Source: JBOGOC01 sp050747525
Lineage (GTDB): Bacteria; Acidobacteriota; Polarisedimenticolia; JACPZX01; DASXTC01
Length of the DNA: 64,000 nt
Assembly (NCBI GenBank): GCA_050747525.1
Contig: JBOGOC010000026.1
Location: forward strand, 1 to 64,000
Direction of reading: 5' to 3'
This document shows, one piece after another, positions 17,256 through 26,000 of this stretch. Position 1 is the stretch's first letter; every line of letters begins with the position of its first letter. Below the pieces are notes generated by a model. It worked only from the letters and a program-made list of their open reading frames with translations. It ran no database searches and had not been told where the DNA came from. The position numbers were made by a program, and so were the translations under genes.

Positions 17256-18179
17256 CTAGGGCGAGACGTAGACGGTGATGATCTCGAAATAGGGTCGCGA
17301 GCCGGGGACGCCGTCGTCCTCGGCCGCGCGGCAGGTGCCGTAGGTCCCTTCCTCCGCATCGAAGGTCCTGCACGCGTAGGCGTCCGCATCGGTGAAGGGG
17401 GCGCAGTCTCCGGCATAGTTGAAGCCGCACAGCGTTTTCGTCGGATCGGCGGGGTCGGGCTCGGCGCAGTCGCGGAGCACCAGGCCGCCGTTTTCGCCGC
17501 TGGCCTGGCCGCTGCCGCGGCAGGCGTTCCAGTCGATGGGCCCGTCCGTGCCGGCGAAGATGTTCCCGTAGAAGGCACCCTCTTGCAGAGTGAAGAGCTC
17601 GCCCTCATCCACACCGACCGTGAGGCTGGGGGCGAGACCGCGCAGCGAGACCGCCTCGCCGGTATCGTGCGCGTTCACACGGGCGAACAGGCAGGCGCTG
17701 ACCCAGCGCTGGCCCTTTGGGCTCAGACGCCTGTCGGCCCAGTAGTCGGCGAGCCCCAGATCTCCCTGAAAGACACACACCTCGTTGGCGCACGTGTAGA
17801 GGGTCTCGGGGGGAGCGCTGTCCGGGGCGCCCGGGACGATCGCCTCGAGGGTCGTGTCGGGGGCGAGCGCGCAACTGATGATGTAGCTGAGGACCTCACG
17901 ACCGTCCGCGGTCGAGAGGATTTCGGCGGTGTCCGCGCTCGCCTCGAGGCGGTTCGAGGAGAGCGAGTTGGTCGCCAGCCGGTTGGTTGCGAGCCGGTTG
18001 GTCGCGAGGCGGTTGGTTGCAAGCCGGTTGGTCGCGAGGCGGTTCGTCGCCAGTCTGTTCATCGTCTCGGCCCCGTGGGCCAGGTCCGCTGCCGCAGCGA
18101 CCGAGACACCCGCGGCCAGCACGAGGGAAAGCCGGCGGGTTCCTGAAGCAAGCGGGACGAAAAGCACGGTTCGAATCAT
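17256..18179 (-). CDS. Secreted Cys-rich protein with NRLAT pentad repeats
   Basis: 307 aa, ATG preceded by AAAGGAGA. Signal peptide to about residue 37. Residues 41-79 are eight five-residue units: six NRLAT followed by NSLSS and NRLEA. The rest (residues 80-307) carries about ten cysteines (ISCALAP, YTCANEVCVF, NACRG, LRDCAEP, KTLCGFNYAGDCAP, YACRTF, GTCRAAE) and is probably disulfide-bonded. The repeats resemble, but do not match, the A(D/N)Lxx pentapeptide-repeat fold. It is first in the operon with the fibre-like and FN3-like proteins and is divergent from the CadC-like regulator. Not recognised as a named family. Confidence 0.7.
   Translation of the reverse strand: MIRTVLFVPLASGTRRLSLVLAAGVSVAAAADLAHGAETMNRLATNRLATNRLATNRLATNRLATNRLATNSLSSNRLEASADTAEILSTADGREVLSYIISCALAPDTTLEAIVPGAPDSAPPETLYTCANEVCVFQGDLGLADYWADRRLSPKGQRWVSACLFARVNAHDTGEAVSLRGLAPSLTVGVDEGELFTLQEGAFYGNIFAGTDGPIDWNACRGSGQASGENGGLVLRDCAEPDPADPTKTLCGFNYAGDCAPFTDADAYACRTFDAEEGTYGTCRAAEDDGVPGSRPYFEIITVYVSP
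17940..18059 (-). repeat. 15-base tandem repeat encoding NRLAT units
   Basis: Eight 15-base units inside the coding sequence; the first six encode NRLAT with two alternating codon spellings, the last two are degenerate. The mix of identical and synonymous-variant units points to recent duplication plus selection on the peptide. Confidence 0.85.
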
Positions 18180-18374
18180 GACTTTCTCCTTTGTCTGGCA
18201 GAACCCGAGAGGACGACGAGCAGGAGCGGTACGCGCGTGAGATTCCTCGCAACCGGTTCACTCCGCCATAGCAGCGACCTGTCCTCCGTGTTATTTTCTT
18301 GTGCATCGTAAGCACCAGAGAGTTCGTGGTTTACTGTCTTCTCGGGGGCCGGGGCCTTGCGCGGAGGCCCGCTG

Positions 18375-20294
18375 GTGACCGCAATCAAGTTCGGCAAGGA
18401 CTTCGAGCTCGACCCGCGCGCCTACGAGCTGCGCCGCGGCGGCCGGCCTGTCGCGCTCGCGCGGATCCCCATGGAGATCCTGCTGCTCCTGGTCGAGCAT
18501 CGGCCGGATCTCGTCACACGAGAGCAGATCATCGAAAAGATCTGGGGCCAGGGTGTCTTCGTCGACACCAACAACAGCATCAACGGCGCCATCCGCAAGC
18601 TTCGCCAGGCCCTGAGGGACGATCCCGAAAGCCCCCGTCTTATTGCCACCGTCACGGGCAAGGGGTACCGGTTCATCGCCCCGATCCTTGCCGGCGAGTC
18701 CGAGGAAAAGCAGGTTGCGGGGAATCCCGTGGAGGTGGTCCCGGCCCCGATCGAGGAGCCGGCCCGGTCGCAAAGCCCGGCGCAGGCGGAAAGGCCGGCG
18801 CGTGAGCGAATGCCGGCCCGGGCCCGCTGGTTGGCGGCGGTGGGGGTGCTGGCGGCGGTCGGCGCCTACTTCCTCTGGCCGCGACTCTCCTCGGATCCCC
18901 CAAAGCCGGGACGGACGATGCTGGCCGTGCTCCCGTTCATCAACCTCACAGGCGACCCCGATCAGGAGTACTTCAGCGACGGACTGACGGAGGAGATGAT
19001 CACGCGGGTGGCGAACCTCTCGCCCGGGCAGCTCGAGGTGATCGCCCGCACGTCAGTCATGCAGTACAAGAAGCCGGGGACACCGCTCGACCAGCTGAGC
19101 CGGGAGCTGGGCGTGCAGTATGTGCTGGAGGGGAGCGTCCGGCGCGACTCGGAAAACGTGCGCATCACCGCCCAGTTGATCCGGATCAAGGACCAGACGC
19201 ATCTATGGGCCCGCCAGTACGACCGCAAGCCATCGGAAGTGCTTGCCGTGCAGGCCGAAATCGCCCAGGCGATCGCGGATCAGATCGGGCTGACCTTCGG
19301 GCAGCGCCCGCCGCCGGCCCCCACGAAGACGCCGCTCTCTCCCGAGGAGATCGAAGCCTACGAGGAGTACCTCAAGGGACGCTTCTTCTGGAACAAGCGG
19401 ACAAAGGAGGGGTTCCTGCAAGCGATCGACGCGTTTCAACGGGCGATCGCCAGGAACCCCCGCGACGCGCGTTCGTACGCCGGCCTGGCCGACACCTACG
19501 TCCTCATGGGCACCTGGGGCTACGCTCCGCACACCGAGGTCGTTCCGAAAGCACGAGAGGCGGCTCGCAAGGCCCTGCAGGTCGACGACAAGCTCGCCGC
19601 ACCCCACGCGGCACTGGCTCTCGTCAGCATGCATTTCGACTTCGATTGGCAGTCCGCCGAGAGCCAGTTCCGCAGAGCTATCGAGCTCGATTCGAGCTAC
19701 GCCACGGCCCATCATTGGTACGCCGAGTGCCTCGCCTGGCAGGGGCGTTTCGCCGAGGCGTTCGCCGAGATCGACCGCGCCCGCCAGCTCGATCCGCTCT
19801 CCCTCATCATCGCCGTGGACCGTGCGGTGCTCCTGACCTACGCCCGCGACTTCGATGGGGCGATCGAGCAGTTTCGCTCCGTACTCGCCAAGGATCCGAA
19901 CTTCCCGCGAGCGCACAATATCGTCGGTGCCTACATGGGTGCGGGACGCTATGCCGAGGCGTTGGCGCACCTCGAGGAGTGGCACAAGACCGATGATGGT
20001 CCGTATTTCTGGGCGGCCACGGCCGCCGTGTACGGCCGCGCAGGCCGGCTGACAGAGGCAAGACAGGCATTTGCGAACATGGAAGCGTCGAACCGGTCCG
20101 CCGGGATCGATCCTCTCTTTCTCTGCGCGAACCGGGCAGAGCTAGGAGATCTGGACGAGTTCTTCGCATGCATGGAAAAGGCCTGCGAGGTGAGTCCCGC
20201 CTACCTCATTCCTCTGAAAGTGAGTGCGAGCGACCCGGTGCGCAACGATCCGCGCTTCCGGGACGTTCTCCGCTGCGTGAATCTGACCCCGTGA
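18375..20294 (+). CDS. CadC-like membrane regulator: winged helix, TM, TolB-like domain, TPRs
   Basis: 639 aa from GTG 18375, seven bases after GCGGAGG; a TTG at 18357 would add six residues. Residues 1-100 are an OmpR/CadC-type winged helix (FELDPRAYELRRGG, VTREQIIEKIWGQGVFVD, NSINGAIRKLRQALRDD, TVTGKGYRFIAPI). A single TM helix (about 148-166) follows. Next is a TolB/adenylate-cyclase-associated domain (LAVLPFINLTGDPDQEYFSDGLTEE) and then at least six TPR units to the end. It would bind DNA while tethered to the membrane and sense periplasmic or protein partners. It is divergent from the exported NRLAT/fibre/FN3 operon, its likely target (inference). The family is very common in Acidobacteriota. 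Confidence 0.88.
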   Translation: MTAIKFGKDFELDPRAYELRRGGRPVALARIPMEILLLLVEHRPDLVTREQIIEKIWGQGVFVDTNNSINGAIRKLRQALRDDPESPRLIATVTGKGYRFIAPILAGESEEKQVAGNPVEVVPAPIEEPARSQSPAQAERPARERMPARARWLAAVGVLAAVGAYFLWPRLSSDPPKPGRTMLAVLPFINLTGDPDQEYFSDGLTEEMITRVANLSPGQLEVIARTSVMQYKKPGTPLDQLSRELGVQYVLEGSVRRDSENVRITAQLIRIKDQTHLWARQYDRKPSEVLAVQAEIAQAIADQIGLTFGQRPPPAPTKTPLSPEEIEAYEEYLKGRFFWNKRTKEGFLQAIDAFQRAIARNPRDARSYAGLADTYVLMGTWGYAPHTEVVPKAREAARKALQVDDKLAAPHAALALVSMHFDFDWQSAESQFRRAIELDSSYATAHHWYAECLAWQGRFAEAFAEIDRARQLDPLSLIIAVDRAVLLTYARDFDGAIEQFRSVLAKDPNFPRAHNIVGAYMGAGRYAEALAHLEEWHKTDDGPYFWAATAAVYGRAGRLTEARQAFANMEASNRSAGIDPLFLCANRAELGDLDEFFACMEKACEVSPAYLIPLKVSASDPVRNDPRFRDVLRCVNLTP

Positions 20295-20424
20295 TCGGCG
20301 AAGTGCTGTAAGTCCTTCAGAATCTGTTGCCTTGTCCCCGTCAGCCACGCGACCGAGCATGCACTTCGGCGGAGCCCTGGAAAACACAACGCGTTCGCGG
20401 AGTCTTAGAGATCCGGAGCGGCTC

Positions 20425-21054
20425 TCATCGACGGGTGGCTTCGATGTGACGTGCGCCGTCTTTGGCCGCCTCCTCGGGAGTCCTCCCCTGCGCCCGCGCG
20501 ACGATGTAGGCGGCGTACCAATCCGACCAGTGATGCTTCGGAGCTGTCGGTTCGTACTCGCCATGATGCGTCTCCGTTTCACGCAGGAGCTCCGTCAGGC
20601 TGGCGACATCCAGGCTGCTGAACCCTCGACCAGGAAACCGCGTCTTGATCTCCTGCAGCAGCCAGGTGTTCCCGTCGGGATCGCTGAAGGTGGCAAAGGT
20701 TGCATAGGACTGGCCGGTCGGTTCGGGGCCCGGCACGCGTGCGCCGCCGAAGCCGGCGAAGTGGAACGTCTCGCTCACGTCGGCGCCATGTTCGATGAGT
20801 TCCGTGCGCGCCGCCTGGATGTCGGACACCACGAGGTAGAGGTTCTTGAATGAGCCCGGCGCCGCCGTCGTGACTCCCCTGCCGAAGTGGATGGAGCATG
20901 GCGAGCCTGGAGGTGTCATCTGGACCGCGCGCCAGTTGTCCGGGCCGGGGAAATCGCCGTCGACCCGCCATCCCAGGCCTTCGTAGAAGCGCCTGGAACG
21001 ATCGACGTCGGACACCGGGATGACGACGACTTCGAGCTTCAGATCGGTGCTCAT
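20425..21054 (-). CDS. VOC (glyoxalase/bleomycin-resistance fold) family protein
   Basis: 209 aa, good Shine-Dalgarno (GGGAGGTCA). The first 130 residues are one VOC module pair (VVVIPVSDVDRSRRFYEGLGW, KNLYLVVSDIQAARTELIEHG, ATFSDPDGNTWLLQEI). A 60-residue helical tail (HHWSDWYAAYIVARAQGRTPEEAA) is seen in some acidobacterial and actinobacterial VOC proteins. Metal ligands His/Glu appear at the expected strands, but the substrate cannot be deduced. It lies 10 bases after the broken oxidoreductase gene and could have shared its transcript. Confidence 0.85.
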   Translation of the reverse strand: MSTDLKLEVVVIPVSDVDRSRRFYEGLGWRVDGDFPGPDNWRAVQMTPPGSPCSIHFGRGVTTAAPGSFKNLYLVVSDIQAARTELIEHGADVSETFHFAGFGGARVPGPEPTGQSYATFATFSDPDGNTWLLQEIKTRFPGRGFSSLDVASLTELLRETETHHGEYEPTAPKHHWSDWYAAYIVARAQGRTPEEAAKDGARHIEATRR

Positions 21055-21064
21055 CGTGACCTCC

Positions 21065-22456
21065 CTAGGTTGGTTTCACCTTCGAGGCCAGCTCGCTCAG
21101 GCTCGCCCCGAGGATCCGGTTGAAGGCCGGGAACGGGTGGATGACATCAGCCAGAGTCTTCAGCGGCGTGCGCAGCTTGATCGCCAGCACCAGCTCCCCC
21201 AGGATCTCCCCCGCGCGCGGCGTGACCAGGGTGGCGCCGATCAGCACCCCGCGCCCGCGATCGCCGACCAGCTTGAGCGCGCCGTGGTGGAAGTCGTGAA
21301 TGAACCCTCGCGCCGCTTCGGCCGGATCGGCGCTGGCGACGACGGCATCGATGCCCTTCGCGCGCGCGGCGGCCTCCGACAGCCCGACCGACGCGATCTC
21401 CGGATCGGTGAAGGTCACGCGAGGCACCGCGGTGTGATCGGCCCGTGCGTCGATGCCCCTCAGGCGTCGCGCGACCACCTGACCGTGGTAGTAGGCCAGG
21501 TGCGTGAAGCCGCCGAGCCCGGTCACGTCACCGGCTCCGAAAACGCCGGGCTGCGCCTCGAGGGTCTCGGGGTCCACCTTGAGCCAGCCGCGCTCCGTCT
21601 GCGCGAGCCCGGCCGCGCGCCATGCTTCCGCGTTGGAGCGGCGGCCCGTGGCCACCAGCAGCCGCTCGGCGGATACCACCGCTCCTGACTTCAGATGGAC
21701 GGTGACCGAACCCGGGGGCGACGTCTCACCGGTCTTCCGTTCGACGCCGACGCAGGGATCGCCGATCCTCAGGGTGATGCCGTCCGCCTCCAGGTGCGGC
21801 CGCAGAGCGGCGCCGGCTTCCGGCTCCTCGAGGCCAAGGAACGTCATTCCCGATTCGATCACAGTCACCTTGGAGCCGAGACGCGCGAAGGCCTGCCCCA
21901 GCTCGACGCCGATGGCTCCCCCGCCGAGGATCGCCAGCGAGGCCGGAAGCTCTCTCGGAATGGCCGCCTGACGGTTGGTCCAGAACTGGACGGTGTTCAG
22001 GCCCGGGATGGGTGGGATCACCGCGGTGCTGCCATTGGCGATCACCACGGCGCGGCGCGCGACGAGCTGCTCGCTGCCCACCGCGACCGTGCGCTGGTCG
22101 GTCAGCCTCCCCTCGCCTCGAAAGAGCCTCGCCCCGGTCTCCTCCAAAGCGGCGGCGGGCCGACTGTCATCGAGGTCGCGGGCCATCCAGAGCACGCGCT
22201 TGGAGACCTTCGGGAAGTCGACGCTCCATTCGACACGCGAGGCCGCCAGGGTGCGGGCGCACCCGGCCTCGCTCAAGGTCTCGCTCGAGCGGATCAGGGT
22301 CTTGGACGGGATGCAGCCCCAGTACGGGCACTCGCCACCGACCAGCTACCGCTCGACCACCGCGAGCGTCAGCCCGCTGTCCCGCAGGCCGGCTGCGATC
22401 GCCTCTCCGGCGACACCACCGCCCAGACACACGACGTCGAACCCGTGGGACGGCAT
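21065..22456 (-). pseudogene. Pyridine-nucleotide disulfide oxidoreductase interrupted by a single TAG
   Basis: 464 codons from ATG 22456 give a complete class I flavoprotein disulfide reductase. The FAD site is CLGGGVAGEAIAAGL, the redox pair is GGECPYWGCIPSKT, the NAD(P) site is LAILGGGAIGVELGQAFARLG, the second FAD motif is GVFGAGDVTGL and the C-terminal dimer domain ends in HPFPAFN. Codon 37 (22346-22348) is TAG, in the sequence V-V-E-R-stop-L-V-G-G-E. Relatives usually have Glu here, so one GAG-to-TAG change explains it. Nothing else in the frame is damaged. Related proteins reduce mercury, dihydrolipoamide or small thiols; the substrate is unknown. Either a very young pseudogene, a suppressed stop or a base-calling error. 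A restart downstream would lack the FAD P-loop and the redox cysteines. Confidence 0.85.
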
Positions 22457-22699
22457 CTCAAGACCTCATCGAGGATGACGAGTATACACGACGACCTTGC
22501 CGGGTCCGCGTATCTCCGGTCGACGGAGTTGATGAGGCGCGCGCGACCCCTGTGGCCCGTCAAACTCCGCATCGTGCGCAGTGGGCTTGCCGGCCCGGAA
22601 TCCATGACGCTCAGGCTCTTTCGCCTCACCCGCAAACGTCCTGCTCACTGACCAACACCGGGGCCGTGACGAGGGGGTGCCGTACATGTCGCCTGAACA

Positions 22700-22930
22700 G
22701 AAATCGTCGCCGAGGCGATGCGTCGCGGGGCAACGCGGCTCGAGCTGGGACAGACGACCTATGACCTGAAGCGGCGTAGGGGCGCCGAGATGAGCCCGCG
22801 CTGGCTCTACATCAAGGGCTCGAATCCGGGCCTGCACCTCACATTCCGGGCGGCGTCCCGGGGGATGTTCCAGGCGATCTCGCCTCCGGCGCGTCGCGTC
22901 TTCAAGGACGATGGCGCTCGACGCGGCTGA
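22700..22930 (+). pseudogene. 3' fragment of a GNAT/FemAB-like acyltransferase gene
   Basis: The last ~70 codons of a paralogue of the gene at 12381-13595. Hand alignment gives 47 identical residues of 68, with RRGATRLELGQTTYDLK and RRVFKDDG unchanged. Nothing of the first 330 codons is present, so it cannot be functional. It ends in TGA (22928-22930) and runs directly into an antitoxin remnant. Confidence 0.8.
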
Positions 22931-23023
22931 CCCCGAAGAATCGTCGGTTCGTCGAAGCCTGCAAGAAGTTCGCGTGACTTCGATCTTGCCGCACTCGGTA
23001 TCGACCCCCGATGATGTGTGACC
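22926..23023 (+). pseudogene. Frameshifted remnant of a Phd-type antitoxin gene
   Basis: Read on the plus strand, this stretch matches the 3' third of the antitoxin gene at 13977-14258. RRFVEACKKF is followed, after a two-base deletion, by DFDLAALGIDP and, after a one-base insertion, by DDV and a stop. The intact copy reads RFVEAYEKF, DFDLAELGIDPDEV. Its orientation relative to the acyltransferase end is opposite to that at the intact locus. Confidence 0.75.
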
Positions 23024-23060
23024 TGTCTATCGATGGCGACACTCGAGTGGGGAAAATGCG

Positions 23061-26000
23061 TCAGCGGAGAAGGAATGTCAGATGACCAGCCGAGAGCGCG
23101 CGTTCCACGACGGAGGCGAATTCAGCGTAGTCACTCACTGGAATCGTGCGGTGCTTCAGCGTGAACTTGCCCTCAACGAGGAGCCCGGCAGGCGACCCGG
23201 GGCTGTCTGGAGTGAGCCTGATCTCCAGACGGGCATGGGGAGTGTCCAGGTCAACTGGTTCGGGCCATTCCGTGAACGTCCTGCCCCCCTCGAGGCGAAT
23301 CTCCAGTCTCTCCTCGAAGATCAGCGGCACATCGGCCTCGTAGTCCATTGTGCGCTCTGCCGCCGGAGAGAGTCGCAGTTCATGCTTGATTGAATCCAGG
23401 AGATCGAGGGAGATGACCGAGGACTTACCGACCTGGCGCGCCAGACCGACCACCCGGTAGGTTTCATAGTCGCGCGGGACACCGCCGGCCGTTTCGCAGT
23501 TCGTGAACTTGTACTCGACATCCGTAGCGGTGGGGAAGTCGTCCCGCACGCTTCTCTCCACCAGTTCCTTTCTTGCGTGCTCGTCGTACTGCGCCAGGGA
23601 ATCCCGGAGGTGCGTGGCGAAGTGGCCGAATGCCGTGGCATCGTCGATCACGGTTGCCGAACCATCCGCCCCCACCGTGACCGTGCGCTTCAGAAGCCTG
23701 CGGTTGTCCTCCGGCCGGCTCACAGGTGTCCGTATGAACCTTCCCTTGCCATCTTCGACCACGAACGCCTCGACGCCCTGGACGACATCGGGCAGGACAC
23801 CGAGGTCGCCGTGCTCGGAGGTAGCGTCGATGAAGACGCCGTGGGTGCCGGGAGCATCACCCGGCGTGTCGAGATCCGGCACGTAGACGATGAAGTGGTT
23901 GAACTGCCCGGGTGAGGGTGCGCCGTGCAGGATTCCGCCACGCTCGCGGGTCGCGACGAACGCGGGAAGCGCCCTGATCCCCGCCGTCTTGAGCATGGCA
24001 ATCAAGAGTGCGCCACGATCCTTACAGTCCCCGTAGCGATTGCGCAAGGTCTCGGAGGCCCGATGCGGCTGATACGACGAGATTCCTAGTTCCACAGCGA
24101 CGTAGCGGATCGATTCCTGGAGGTGATAGTAGAGACGTCTCACCTTCTCTTGCGGACTCCCTGCAGAAGCGATCAGACTCATGAGATCAGCCCGAGCTCC
24201 CTCGTCGAGGTCGTACTGGTTTCTGGCGAGGCCGTGCAGCCAGGCCGCGACGTCATCCCAGGATGAGTACGAAGAGGCCCGCACAAGCGCTCGCAGGTCA
24301 TTCATCGGAGGCGACGCGACCTCTCTGCGGATTCCAGGCAGATTGCTCGCTGTCCAGACATAGGTAGTCCAGCTTTCTTCTTCACGGACCTCGGGCTTCG
24401 GCGCGGCAGGCCCCGCTTCGTGATGAACCGACGAGCGCTTGGGCACCTGAAGGACGAGACTCGACGCCAGGAAGGGAGAGATTCCTTGAAACGCCCATCC
24501 ACTCCACCACTGCTGGTCGGTCAGCGTCGATTTCGTTTTTCTTGTGTACTGGACCTCGATCGCGGCGCCAGGCTGAACTTGCGGCATGCTGATGACGAGG
24601 ATCTGATTGTCACTGTAGACATTCTGCGTCGAGGTGTCGGAGGGCGCGACACGATGGTAGGCCTCGGGCGCGGCGTCCAGCACGCGCCCGTCGGGAAGAT
24701 GCGTCCGCGCCAGGTGAACCTCGAGCTGCTGACGCTGCGGCGCCCAGGCGATCCGGTATTCTCCCAAGTCTTCGGCGGATGATGCGTCCAGTGGCCATTG
24801 AATCTCATGAACCGTCTCCGTCAGCAGGCCACCCTCGCGCACCTGGACCTGGCAGTGGTCCCATCCGACCTGCGACGCGTTGTGGAGCAGCGGCGCGATC
24901 TGGGGATCATCCGGCTTGAAAGCCTTCAGGATCGCCTGAGTGTCCGGCACGTCGATCGCCAGCGGCTTGGGGCGAATCCCTTTCAGGAACGCATCGACAT
25001 CCCCTATTCCATGCGGCAGGCCTTTCAGCATCGCCAGCGACTCCTGGTCGTCTGCATCCAGCTCCAATGCCGCCCGCAGCTCGTCCGCGGATTCTTCGAG
25101 CAGGCCTGCGTCCCTGAGCGTCCGAGCGAGTTCCCGTCTCAGCTCGAGATCCTTCGGCCTGGCCGAGACAACCGCCTGAAGGATCGGCACGGCCATCGCA
25201 GGCCGCGAGGTGGCAGCGTAGAGTTGGGCCAGCGCCCGCCGCAAAACGTCCGGATCAAAAGTGGCCGGCGGAGCCGTCCCGGTGGACCTCGTGCCGGCTT
25301 CCAGAGCCTCGCGGAGAAGTTTCTCGGCCTCCCGCGGCTTGCCCGCCTTTCGCAACAGACCGGCCAAGGTCGACTGATAGCTCGATTTGCCGTCGATCGC
25401 GACGGCAGCCCGATACTTGGCGATCGCGTCCTCCCTGCGGTCGAGCTTCTCCAGCACGTCTCCCAACGCCGCGTGTCCCGCCGCGAATTCTGCATTGATC
25501 TCAACGGACCGAGCGTAGGCCGCTCGCGCTTCGTCGAATTGTTCGAGTTTGTACGAAGCGTCACCGACGCCAGCCCAGGCGATCCAGTCCTGATCTGAGA
25601 CAGCGAGAGCGGCGCGGTGCATCGCCAGCGCCTCAGGGTTGCGCTGCAGCTTGTACAGTGCTAACCCCTTCTGCCGTAGCGCGTACCCGCTCTTCGGAAA
25701 ACGCGCGAGGCATCTATCCAACACCTCGATCTCCTCGAGATACTCCTGACGCCCGTGAAGGACCTCGGCCTCCTTGCGAAAGGGGTATTCGTCGTTATCA
25801 TCGAGCTGCTGGGCCGTCCGGTAGGCCTCCAAGGCGTCGCCTTCTCTCTTGAGGGCCAGCAGTGCATCACCGCGGACATTGCTGCAGGCGGGGCGACTTG
25901 GATCGACTTCGATTCCCTTGGTCGCAGCATCGAGCGCCTCCTCGGCCTGATTGGCCTTCAAGAGCTGCTCAGCCAACAGGCCCCAAGCGTCGGCGTTCTT

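Noticed and set aside
17940..18059. CRISPR-like array
   Set aside because: The 15-base repeats are contiguous, in frame and encode NRLAT; there are no spacers.
22369..22635. Minus-strand frame upstream of the broken oxidoreductase
   Set aside because: It is out of frame with the FAD-domain codons and has no motif; the oxidoreductase frame explains this DNA.
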